DNA of 64,000 nt from Prorocentrum cordatum (taxonomy: Eukaryota; Sar; Dinophyceae; Prorocentrales; Prorocentraceae): contig CAUYUJ010000736.1 of assembly GCA_963575745.1 (NCBI GenBank), forward strand, positions 478,792-542,791. The letters run 5' to 3'. Shown here piece after piece: positions 51,206-59,749 of the stretch (within the stretch, counting starts at the first letter, position 1; every line of letters starts with the position of its first letter). A model generated the notes under the pieces. That model did not search any database. It worked only from the letters and a program-made list of their open reading frames with translations, and was not told the DNA's origin. Made by a program: the position numbers and the translations under genes.

Positions 51206-51777
51206 CTCCGTCTGGAAGAGCAGCACCGGCCCCCCCGGCACAGCGCGAAGAGGCAGGAGTTTGGCTGCCTCGGTGCGCCCGCCCATAGAGACGCAGCACG
51301 CATCGTGCGCAAAGCGTCCGTGTCAGCACGTTGCGTTTTTTGGCTCCACTTTTTTTGTCGCGGCCGCAAGCGGAAGCGCAGGCGGCGTCCGAAGAGGTCG
51401 GGCGGGCTACGCGCGAGCCTAATTATACAGCGACCAGCAAGCAAAGGCGCGATACCGGAAACGTCTTGGCTCCTCGCGGTGGCCCACGCTCTGGCGAAGG
51501 TGCCGCGCCAGGAGTGCGCCTTCAGTCTGCGTGTGGAGTTCCGAGGGGGAGGAGGGGGAGGAGGGGGAGGAGGGGGAGGAGGGGGAGGAGGGCTGCAGGT
51601 TGCGTATGGGGGCGACCAGGGGGAAGGGCTGGAGAGAGCAGGGAGTTGTCCCGCGAGGGCCCCGCTTGGAAAAAAGGAGATGCTCTCCAAATCAATGGCT
51701 CACGGCGCTGCGCGTCCTGCCGCACGAGCTGGGGAGGTCTCGGGGGGCGAGGGCCCCCCCTGTCTTGCAGAGGAGCT
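51206..51777. other. no recognised gene; GGGGGAGGA pentad
   Basis: 51545-51592 is five tandem GGGGGAGGA units. Otherwise unassigned. Confidence 0.45.
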
Positions 51778-51865
51778 GCCTTCCGTCAGGCTTGGCATGG
51801 CTCGGACGTGTGCATTTTTCTTTGCGGCGAGCACCATCGAGGAGCCTCCGGGATCATCGATCAGA
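51778..51865. repeat. dispersed repeat E, short copy
   Basis: CTTGGCATGGCTCGGACGTG, TGCATTTTTCTTTGCGGCGA, GCACCATCGAGGAGCCTCC. Confidence 0.65.
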
Positions 51866-51914
51866 TGGGCTGTTGGAAGCATTCAGGGCGAAGGCGCGCA
51901 GTTTTGCGGCGAGG

Positions 51915-53250
51915 ACATGTTGGGCTGCCTTGGGGCCCTCTTGGGCCGTCTTGCGGGCCTCCTGGGGGCCTCCTGGGGCGATCTCGGGGGCCTATGGGCC
52001 CGAGCGTCGGAAGCCCGAAAAGGCGAGAACGCTAAAATCGTCGAAAAACCCTACGATCATCAATGACTTTGGCTTCTTGGAGGTCCTCTTGGAGCCCTCT
52101 TGGGTCGTCTGGGGGATCTCCTGGGCCGTCTGGAGGACATCTTGGCACGTCTTGGGGCCATCTTGACCATCTTGGAGGCCATCTTGGGCCCTTCATCGTC
52201 TTAGGCCGTCTTGGCCGCCTTGGGAGGCCATCTGGGCTAGAAAGACCTACGAACCGGAGGTTTTCCGGGTGCCCAGCTGGCTGGGCCGAGACCCTGCTGG
52301 GAGTTCCTCAGAAAAGAACCAAGACTTGCCAGAAGCCTGGCACGCCGGGCACCCCTGCAATGAATCGCCCGGGGGCGGCGGATCGAAGACGCCTACGGCG
52401 AATCACCGCCGCCCCCTGCCTTTTTGGAGACGCCGAGGTGGCCGAAAGTTGGATTAGAGCTTGGCCAAGCTATCGGACCATGAGTTCCCCGAGTCGGTTT
52501 GGAAAGCTTTCGGGGAACACATGGGAGAGAATGATTATGAACAGGAAGAGGAAGAGGAAGAAATAGAGTAGGAGGATGAGGGTTGTTAGGAGTCTCTTGG
52601 GGCACCCTTGGGGTCTGTTGGGGGCTTCTTGGGGGCCTCTTCGAGGCCTCTTGGAGGCATCTTGGGGGCCTCCTTGGGCCTCTTGGGGGCCTTTGGGGGC
52701 TTCCTGGGGGTCTCTTTGGCCGTCTTAGGGCGTTCCTGGTCCGTCTGACGCCGTCTGGAGCCGTCTTGGGGGCCTCTCTGGGCCGTCTTGGGGCCCTCTT
52801 GGGGCGCTTCAGGGCCGTCTTGGAGGCCATGTTGGGCGTCTTGGAGGCCTCTTGGGCCGTCTTGGGGCGCTCTTGGGGCCGTCTTGGGGGGCCCTTGGGC
52901 CGTCATAGGGCCTTCTTGGAGGCCTCTTGGGCGATCTTGGGGGCCTCTTGGGCCGTCGGAAGGCCGAAAAGAAGAAAACGCAAAAAACCTTGAAAAACCT
53001 AAGGAAAACCAATGATTTTGGCCTCTTCGGGCTCTCCTGGAGAACGTCTTGGAGGCCTCTTGGGCCATCTTGGAGGCATCTTGGGGCCATCTTGGCCGTC
53101 TTGGAGGGCATCTTGGGCCGTCTTGGAGGCATCTTGGAGCCATCTTACCCGTCTTGGAGGCCATCTTGGCCGTCTTGGAGGCATCTTGGAGGCCATCTTG
53201 GGCCATCTTGGCCGTCTTGGAGGCCATCTTGGGCCAAGTTGGGGCAACAA
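51915..53250. repeat. GGCC-TCTTGG minisatellite field, two main blocks
   Basis: Units of CTTGGGGGCCTCTTGGGCCG and TCTTGGAGGCCATCTTGGCC, with drift (15-27 nt), fill 51915-52240 and 52590-53250. Between them, 52245-52400 and 53270-53420 are two copies of a roughly 150-bp segment (GGCTGGGCCGA...GGGAGTTC, AGAAC CAA, GCACGCCGGGCACCCCTG) that flank the second block like bookends. Gly/Leu/Trp frames on plus and Pro/Arg/Lys frames on minus are repeat translations. Confidence 0.85.
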
Positions 53251-53420
53251 AGGCATTGACAGATGGATTTTCGGAAACTTACGGGTGGCCGGCGGGACGG
53301 GCCGAAGCCCATTGGGGAGTTCTTTTAGAAAAAGAACCAAAACCAAAACCTGAATCGTCCAGCACGCCGGGCACCCCTGTGGCAAGACCACAGGGGGCGG
53401 CGGATCCAGTTGCCTTCGGC

Positions 53421-54355
53421 CCGTCCCGCCACCGTGCCTGGATGGTCGGTGGCCGCCGACTGCCGCCGATGGCCATCGGCGCCCCTGGCGGCCTTCGGGG
53501 AGTCAGGCCACCGAAGGCCTCCAGAGGCTCGCAGAGGGCCGCCGGACGCCACCCGGGTTCGGCCGCGCGTCGCGGGGGCGCGGCCGCCGCCAGGCCGCGC
53601 TGGCGGAGCGCCAGCAATCGCAGGCTGCCCGCCGCACTGCCCCCTCGCGCGCGTGCGTGCGCGCCCGCTTCCTGGCGGCCACCGCGGCCGCGGCAGCTGC
53701 GTGTGGCCCGTCCCCCTCGTCGTCGTCGTCGACGCCGCCGCCGCTGTCGTCGTCGTCGTCAAGCCGTCGACAGCTTTGGCCTCCGAGGGCCTTCGGGGGG
53801 CCTTCTCAGGCCTGTAGGGGACTTCTGGAGGGCCTCCAGGGACCTCCTGTCGCCGTCGTCGTCGTCACCATGAAGAAAGGCGTTCTGGAGTAAAGGCTTC
53901 ACGCAAGTGTTTCTCAAGTGTCGGCATCCCTGGGCACTCCCAGGGCCATTGGGCGTCAAGAACTTGAAGATAAAATTATATCCTGGAAAACCATGGGACC
54001 AGGGCCTGTTTCCATTGGAACCACTATCCTTCAGAACAAGCTGTCGTCGCCGTCGTCGCCGTCGTCGATGCCGATCGTTCGAGATGTGAGGATCGATGGT
54101 CGAGGTCTCTGGATGTGCTTCGCCCTTTTGCGGCCTCTGGGAGACTTCTCGTCGCCACGGTTTCCCAAACAGTGCTCGCATTCAGTGGGCCTTGCTGAGT
54201 TCCTGAATACGTGGCTTGCGATTCTGGGTTGTCTGCTTGGTGGCCCCCCGTGGGCGTCATGTGGGTGTTTCATGCGTCTTCTGCGCGACCGGTCATCCTT
54301 TCAGCAGCAAATGCTGTAAGGGATCCAATTATGTTTCAAGAAGACGATCTTGCAA
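53421..54355. other. unassigned region with GTC patches
   Basis: GTCGTCGTC runs at 53715-53762, 53850-53865 and 54040-54070. The long frame 53410-53817 has only Arg/Pro/Ala-rich sequence. The segment 54085-54160 (GATGTGAGGATCGATGG, TCTCGTCGCCACGGTTTCC) resembles 48660-48750. Confidence 0.4.
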
Positions 54356-55445
54356 AATCGGTGCCGCCAGCGTGCCGTGCTGTACCCGCGTGCCGTGCTG
54401 TGCTTTGTTTCGAGAGTGCGAAGAAAATGTTGCCGTACCGTGCCATGCCCGCGTGCCGTTCTTTGCCAGGCCGTGCTTGGTTTCGAGAATGCGATGGGAT
54501 TGTCGTGCCGTGACCGCGTGTCGTGCCGTGCTCGGTTACGAGATTGCGGAAACATCGCAGTGCCGTGCACGCGTGCCCGCTTGCGGTGCCGTCCCGTGTT
54601 TGATTTCGAGAATGCGACAAAATTGCCGTGTTGTGCCCGCGTGCCGTGCCGTGTTCGGTCTCGAGAATACGATAAAGATGCCGTGCCATGCCGTGTTTGA
54701 CTTCGAGAATACCAAAAGATGCCGTGCAGTCATGTGCTTGCATGCCGTGCTGTGCCGTCTTTTGTGTCGAGATTGCGGAAGAGTTGGAGTGTCCGCGTGT
54801 CGTGCCGTGCCGCGTTTGCGTGCCATGCCGTGCCGTGCGCATGGTTTCAGGAATGCAAAGGCATACGCCGCGCCGCGCCGCGCCCGCGTGCCATGCCGCG
54901 TCGTGCTTCGTGCTGTGATTGTGGACAGGTTGCCGTGCCCGCGTGCCGCACCGTGCCGTGCGACGCGTGGTTGCGAGAATGCGAAAACACATGTACCGTG
55001 CCGAGCCTTGCCCGCGTGCCGCGCGGAGCCGTGTTTCGTTTCGAGGTTGCGGAAAGGGTGCCGTGCCCGCGTGCCGTGCCGCGCTTGGCTTCGAGAATGC
55101 GACAGACTTGCCGTGCCTCGCCCGCGTGCCATGCCGTGTCGTGCTCGGTGTCGAGGGCAACGCGGGAAAGTTGTCGTGCCGTGACGTGTTTGCCGCCGTC
55201 CCGTGCTTGGTTTCGAGATTGCGAAACCGCGCGGGGCCGTGCCAGCGTGTCGTGCCGTCTCGTGCCTGGAATGCGGAAAAGTTGCCATGCCGTGCCCGCG
55301 TACCATTCCGTCCCGTTTTTGGGGCACGACAATGCGAAAAAGTACAGAGGTGTGGCAGATTCTCAAATTTCAAACAAAAGTGCCGTGCGGTGCCGTGTTT
55401 GGTTGACAGAATGCTCAAGGGCTGCCGTGCCACACCTTGCGCGGA
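54356..55445. repeat. satellite S, GCCGTGCC orientation
   Basis: About 17 degenerate units of roughly 60 bp: GTGCCGTGCCCGCGTGCCGT, GCCGTGTTTGGTTTCGAGAA, TGCGACAAAATT. Open frames on both strands (for example the 322- and 512-residue ones) arise from a unit length near a multiple of three and are not genes. Confidence 0.9.
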
Positions 55446-55585
55446 ATTTTCACGGCCCACAGGCCCGCGTAATTTCAACCATGAACTAGTAACATGCGCC
55501 GCCGTCCGGTAAGTATTGTCACCCCCCACCACCCCTGCCAGACTACATTTGCATGGGACCCTAGACGCCACCGATGCATGATAAG
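55446..55585. other. centre between opposite satellite arrays
   Basis: Unique sequence where the orientation of satellite S flips. Confidence 0.5.
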
Positions 55586-55815
55586 ACACCACATCGGCAC
55601 GGCACGTTGCGGCAATTGTGCTGCATTCGTAAAGCCAGGCATTGCATGGCACGGCACCTTTTCTCGCATCTTGAGAATCGGGCACGGCATGGCAATTTGT
55701 TCGCAGTTTGTCAACCAGGCATGGCACGGCACAGCAATTGTTTCGTATGTTGAATGCACGGCATGGCACGCCACGGCACGGCACGGCAATGTCTTGGCAT
55801 TCTGCCAAGCATGGT
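55586..55815. repeat. satellite S, GGCACGGC orientation, block 1
   Basis: GGCATGGCACGGCACAGCAA, TTGTTTCG... with AAGCCAGGCAT and GAATCGGGCAC joints: the reverse complement of the 54356-55445 unit. Confidence 0.85.
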
Positions 55816-55894
55816 ATTGCGCTTTTTGAAAGAACGTGTTCTACCGCTGCTGGCAGAAAACCGGCGGGGGTCACTGGGAGTTCCCAACCCGTCC

Positions 55895-56055
55895 CCCCCC
55901 CCCTCGAAAACAGGGGGGGTCACTACCGGTTCGAGACCCCCCCCACCAGTCCATCATGGAAGGGGGGGGGTCATTACCAGTTCGAACCCCCCCCCCTCGA
56001 AAACCCAGGGGTGGTCACTACCGACCAGTTCGACCCCCCCCCCCCCCTTCGCCGC
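55895..56055. repeat. repeat B (GGTTCGAACC with poly-C), forward
   Basis: Three units of CCCCCCTCGAAAACAGGGGG, GGTCACTACCGGTTCGAGAC. The inverse array is 57395-57790. Confidence 0.85.
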
Positions 56056-56094
56056 CGGCGAACGATTCCCGCACCTCGGGACAGATGGACACTG

Positions 56095-57360
56095 GTGGGG
56101 ATACTAAGAAAGTGGTGGGGACGGTAATGGTGGGGACAGTGGTGGGGAAAGTGGGACAGTGGTGCGGACAGTGGTGGGGACGGTGGTGGTGGGACAGTGG
56201 CTAGGGGACAGCGGGACAGTGGTGGGGACAGGTGGTGGGGACAGTGGTGAAGGCGGTGGTGAGGACGGTGGTGGGACAGTAGCACCGTGGGGAGAGTGGT
56301 GGGGACAGTGGGACAGTGGTGGGGATAGTGGGGACAGTGGGACATCACAGCAGGACAGCGGCGGGGACAGTGGGGAGTGGGACAGTGGTGGAAACACTGT
56401 GGGACAGTGGTGGGGACCGTGGGGAAAGTGGGGAGAGTGGGACCGTGGTAAGACAATGGTGGCGAGAGTGGGGACAGTGAGACACTGGTGGGGGCACTGG
56501 TGGGGACAGCGGGAACAATGGTGGGAACAGTGGGGACAGCGGGACAGTGGTGGGGACAGTGGGACAGCGGTGGGGACGGTGGTGGTGGGGACAGTGGTGA
56601 AGGCGGTGGTGAGGACGGTGGTGGGACAGTAGCACCGTGGGAAGAGTGGTGGGGACAGTGGGACAGAGGCGGGAACAGTGGGGACAGTGGGACAGCACAG
56701 TGGGACAGCGGCGGGGACAGTGGGGACAGTGGGGCAGTGGTGGAAACACTGGGGACAGTTAGACAGTGGTGGGGACCGTGGGGAAAGTGGGGAGAGTGGG
56801 ACCGTGGTGGGACAATGGTGGCGAGAGTGGGGACACTGAGACACTGGTGGGGGCAATTGTGGGGACAGCGGGAACAAGGGTGGGAACAGTGGGGACTGTG
56901 GGACAGTGGTGTGGATACTGGGACAGTGGCGGGGACGGTGGTGGTGGTGGGGACAGTGGTGTGGGGACAGTGGGACAGTGGTGGGGACAGTGGTGGTGGG
57001 GACAGTGGTGAGGGCGGTGGCGAGGACGGTGGTGGGACAGTGGGACAGAGGCACAGTGGGGACAGTGGTGGGGACAGTGGGGACAGTGGTGGGAACAGTA
57101 GGACAGCTCAGTGGGACAGCGACGGGGACAGTGGGACAGTGGGGACATCGGCGACAGTGGGGCAGTGGTGGGGGCAGTGGGGAAAGTGGGGAGAGTGGGA
57201 CCGTGGTGGGAACAGTGGTGAGGACAGTGGGGACAGTGCGACAGTGGTGGGGGCACTGATGGAGACAGTGGGGACGGTGGTGGGAACAGTGGGGACAGTG
57301 GTGGTGGGGACTGGTGTTGGGGACAGCAGTGGGGGATGTGGTGCGGACGGTGGTGGGGAC
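56095..57360. repeat. GGGGACAGTGG minisatellite array, 1.3 kb
   Basis: Units of GGTGGGGACAGTGGGACAGT with higher-order repeats of roughly 300 bp (56275-56560, 56590-56890 and 56975-57250 share GGAGAGTGGGACCGTGGT, GGGAAAGTGGGGAGAGTGGG). Gly/Thr/Val frames on plus and Pro/Cys/His frames on minus are artefacts. Confidence 0.95.
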
Positions 57361-57394
57361 CCGGGAGTTGTTTGCCGGCGGTGAGTGGGGTGGG

Positions 57395-57845
57395 GGGGGG
57401 GTCGAACTGGTAGTGACCCCCCCCGTTTTCTGGAGGGGGGTGGGGGTTCGAACCGGTAGTGACCCCCTCCTGTTTTCCAGAAGGAAAGGGGTGGGAAGGT
57501 TCGAACCTGTAGTGACCCCCCTTCTGGTTTTCTGGAGGGGGGTGGGTCGAACCGGTAGTGACCCCCCCAGTTTTCCTCCGGAGGGGGGGGGGTTCGAACC
57601 GGTAGTGACCCCCCCGCCCCGGTTTTCCGGAGAGGGGGGGGGGTTCGAACCGGTATTGACCCCCCGGGTTTTCTGGAGGAGGGGTGGGGGGTTCGAACCG
57701 GTAGTGACCCCCCCCCCGGTTTTCCAGAGGGGGGGGGGGGGCTCGAACCGTTAGTGACCCCCCCCCCGGTTTTCTGGAGAGGGGGGGGAGAGGTTAGGGG
57801 GGGGGGGGGCCGGGGGAAGGGGGGGGGGGGGGGGGGGCCCGGGTT
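57395..57845. repeat. repeat B array, inverted, ending in a poly-G/C jumble
   Basis: Eight units of GGGGGTTCGAACCGGTAGTG, ACCCCCCC...GTTTTC(T/C)(G/A)GAGGGGGG. This is the reverse complement of 55895-56055. G-runs of up to 18 nt near 57800-57835 could form quadruplexes. Confidence 0.9.
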
Positions 57846-57909
57846 CCGGAGGAAGAGGAGGGGGAATTTTTCACAGTAAAGCGGCGGCGGATCACGCTCT
57901 CTCCGTTTT

Positions 57910-58100
57910 TTCCAGCCTGCAAAACAAGGCATGGCACGGCAACTTCCTCGCATTGTGAAAAACCAGGCACGGCACGGCACGGCACGGCAAGTATTTCGCA
58001 TTTTGAAAATCAGGCATGGCACGGCACCGCACACTTTTCACATGTTCAAAACCAATCACGGCACGCGGACACTGCACGGCACAGCACGCGAGCTGCACAT
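57910..58100. repeat. satellite S, GGCACGGC orientation, block 2
   Basis: AGGCATGGCACGGCAACTTC, CTCGCATTGTGAAAAACCAG, GGCACGGCACGGCACGGC. Ends just before the retrocopy target site. Confidence 0.85.
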
Positions 58101-58128
58101 TCTGCATTGTAGAGACAGGAACTGCATT

Positions 58129-58149
58129 CTGAAAGTCGGAAAAGACCAT
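58129..58149. repeat. target-site duplication of the retrocopy, 5' copy
   Basis: CTGAAAGTCGGAAAAGACCA plus T. The 3' copy at 59681-59702 differs by one substitution and one extra A. Confidence 0.8.
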
Positions 58150-58170
58150 CCGTAGCCATTTTGGCTCAAG
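58149..58170 (+). other. complete dinoflagellate spliced-leader sequence in the genome
   Basis: Starts TCCGTAG and ends CCATTTTGGCTCAAG, the whole conserved 22-nt leader that dinoflagellates trans-splice to mRNAs. The first base (the D position of the consensus) could also belong to the target duplication. Here it is not a leader RNA gene: no donor GT follows, and it is joined to mRNA-like sequence. Confidence 0.9.
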
Positions 58171-58215
58171 CCATTTTGGCTCAAGCCAGATTGGCCTAAG
58201 CCACCTTGGGCCGAG
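58171..58215 (+). repeat. tandem spliced-leader relics, 15-nt units
   Basis: 58171-58185 is CCATTTTGGCTCAAG, exactly SL positions 8-22. 58186-58200 (CCAGATTGGCCTAAG) and 58201-58215 (CCACCTTGGGCCGAG) are progressively more diverged copies. A 15-nt relic is what remains when a new leader is spliced to the AG inside CCGTAG of an older, genome-encoded leader. Confidence 0.85.
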
Positions 58216-58273
58216 GAGCTTGCTGAAGTGCTACGCGTTGCTTCCATGATATCCGGGACCAAGGCTGCGCTGT

Positions 58274-59458
58274 ATGCTCCTGCCCTGTGTGAGAGCACGC
58301 CTTGGTTATGGTTTTGCCTGCTCGGGTGCCTGCTCATTTCTCCCCAGGCGTTTCTCTATATCGTCAATGGGGGCGGCTGCGGTCAGTTCCCACGGTCGCA
58401 TTCGAAGCAAGTTTGGAATCATCACTTGGGGTTGTGTGAACGACGCAGGATACTACATTACTGGTGTTGGTGGAAGCCTTAATTATGTGCATCGATTGGT
58501 GGCCCATGCTTTCTTGGGGCCACCGCCTTCGACGCAGCATTGCGATGTGAATCACAAGGACCGTGATCGTGGTAACAACCATGTTGATAATTTGGAGTTC
58601 GTCACACGTTCCGAGAACATCCTCCATTCGTATGCAGCGAACAGTACTCGCAGAACTTCCGCAGATGCACTCTCCAAACCGGTCCTCAGCAGATGGGCTG
58701 GACAAGGCCGCTGGACCGATCACTCCTCTGTGCGCCTAGCGTCCCGCGAAACGGGCGTTCACCCCAGACAAATCTTCATGTGTTGCAAGGGCAGGGTATC
58801 CTCAGCAAAGGGATACGAGTTTAGATATGGAGCATCCATCGTTCCGCAATGTTTGCCCGGCGAGGAGTGGCGGCCTGCCCTACACCCATGCACAGGCACA
58901 GAGCTATCAACCTGGAAGGTCAGCTCCCACGGACGAATGAAATCTACTCGCGGATTGGTCTCGTACGGCTCACAGGGTTTAGATGGCTATCGTGTTTCAG
59001 GAATTACAGTCGACGGCCGGCGAAGAAATCATGACGTACATAGACTCGTCGCCCGAGCTTTTTTATGGCAACCATTTTATTCAGAACATCTTGTGGTCAA
59101 TCACATCGATAGCAATAAAGGAAATAATTCCAAAAGTAATTTAGAGTACGTGACTCGGTCGCAGAACTCACTCCTTTCCAAGAAATGGTGGCTTGGACGC
59201 TCAAGTGCCGGAATAACGAACTCGAAACCTGTATGGGGACGGATAGTTGGATCGCAGTCATGGAGGCGGTACGGATCGATGGCCGAAGCCGCGCGCCTTT
59301 TGGGCTTGTCGGTTGGTCATATATCGTCTTGTTGCCGTGGGATCACACAACGCGCCGGTAGTCACGAGTTCAAGCTTGCAGATTCGGCAGTCCCCAGTGT
59401 GTTGCCAGGAGAGGTGTGGCACGAGATCCCGCAGTGCCTGTTTACGAAAAAGCCGTGA
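58274..59458 (+). CDS. tandem HNH homing-endonuclease-like protein with NUMOD motifs
   Basis: 394 codons, intronless. Two repeated modules. Module 1: VSSHGRIRS (37-45), YVHRLVAHAFLG (71-82), VNHKDRDRGNN (92-102), DNLEFVTRSEN (105-115), then a NUMOD1-like tail (KPVL, ETGVHPRQIFMCCKG, GYEFRYG, 135-186). Module 2: NUMOD4-like PGEEWRPAL and STWKVSSHGRMKS (195-224), VHRLVARAFL (255-264), VNHIDSNKGNN (275-285), SNLEYVTRSQN (288-298), then SMAEAARLLGLSVGHISSCC and GSHEFKL (335-368). A third module starts at LPGEVWHEI (377) and is cut by the stop. HNH histidines are H73/H94 and H256/H277. These domains make free-standing DNA endonucleases in phages and large DNA viruses; cleavage activity here is inference. 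Start may be M32 (58367), since residues 1-31 match nothing. The second half is visibly more A/T-rich than the surroundings, which suggests foreign origin. Confidence 0.75.
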   Translation: MLLPCVRARLGYGFACSGACSFLPRRFSISSMGAAAVSSHGRIRSKFGIITWGCVNDAGYYITGVGGSLNYVHRLVAHAFLGPPPSTQHCDVNHKDRDRGNNHVDNLEFVTRSENILHSYAANSTRRTSADALSKPVLSRWAGQGRWTDHSSVRLASRETGVHPRQIFMCCKGRVSSAKGYEFRYGASIVPQCLPGEEWRPALHPCTGTELSTWKVSSHGRMKSTRGLVSYGSQGLDGYRVSGITVDGRRRNHDVHRLVARAFLWQPFYSEHLVVNHIDSNKGNNSKSNLEYVTRSQNSLLSKKWWLGRSSAGITNSKPVWGRIVGSQSWRRYGSMAEAARLLGLSVGHISSCCRGITQRAGSHEFKLADSAVPSVLPGEVWHEIPQCLFTKKP

Positions 59459-59640
59459 GTACCCTTTGCCCTCGCTGCTTCGCACATTGAGATTGCTACA
59501 GTGCTCCTCGTTGCTCGGCACTCTGTGCGCGCATGCGACACGATGGATGGCGCATCGCCGCATCTTAAACATTGCGTTCCGCATCTGTTCTCCTGTGGGT
59601 ATGACGGTGTTCGACACTGGTGCTTGCACCTTGCCCCGGG
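59459..59640 (+). other. 3' UTR of the retrocopy
   Basis: Sequence between the stop codon (59456-59458) and the A-rich tail at 59641. No second gene is seen. Confidence 0.6.
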
Positions 59641-59680
59641 AACAACAACAACAACAACAACAAAACAAAACAAAGAAAAA

Positions 59681-59702
59681 CTGAAAATCGGAAAAAGACC
59701 AT
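59681..59702. repeat. target-site duplication of the retrocopy, 3' copy
   Basis: CTGAAAATCGGAAAAAGACC plus AT. Pairs with 58129-58149. Confidence 0.8.
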
Positions 59703-59749
59703 GGTCTTAAAATAGTTCGGACCGTTTTACAGCAGTCGCCATTAATGGA

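Larger units (their letters stand above)
58150..59680 (+). mobile_element. processed retrocopy of a trans-spliced mRNA
   Basis: 5' end: full SL, then relics. Body: intronless gene (58274-59458). 3' end: A-rich tail of AACAAC...AAAACAAAGAAAAA (59641-59680). Flanked by 21/22-nt direct repeats. All four marks of LINE-type reverse transcription of a mature mRNA are present and in the right order. Confidence 0.85.

Noticed and set aside
54216-55874. Cys/Arg/Ala-rich (plus) and His/Arg/Thr-rich (minus) long frames
   Set aside because: They follow the roughly 60-bp satellite S unit, so repeat phase rather than selection keeps them open.
55974-57384. Repeated SPLSHCPHHCPT-like and GTVVGTVGQ-like proteins
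   Set aside because: Translations of the GGGGACAGTGG minisatellite.
58149-58170. Spliced-leader RNA gene
   Set aside because: A leader RNA gene would have a GT donor straight after ...CAAG and a short intron-like tail with an Sm site. Here 15-nt leader relics follow instead.
58228-58482. Alternative frame at the start of the HNH gene
   Set aside because: It ends within the first HNH module and carries none of its motifs.
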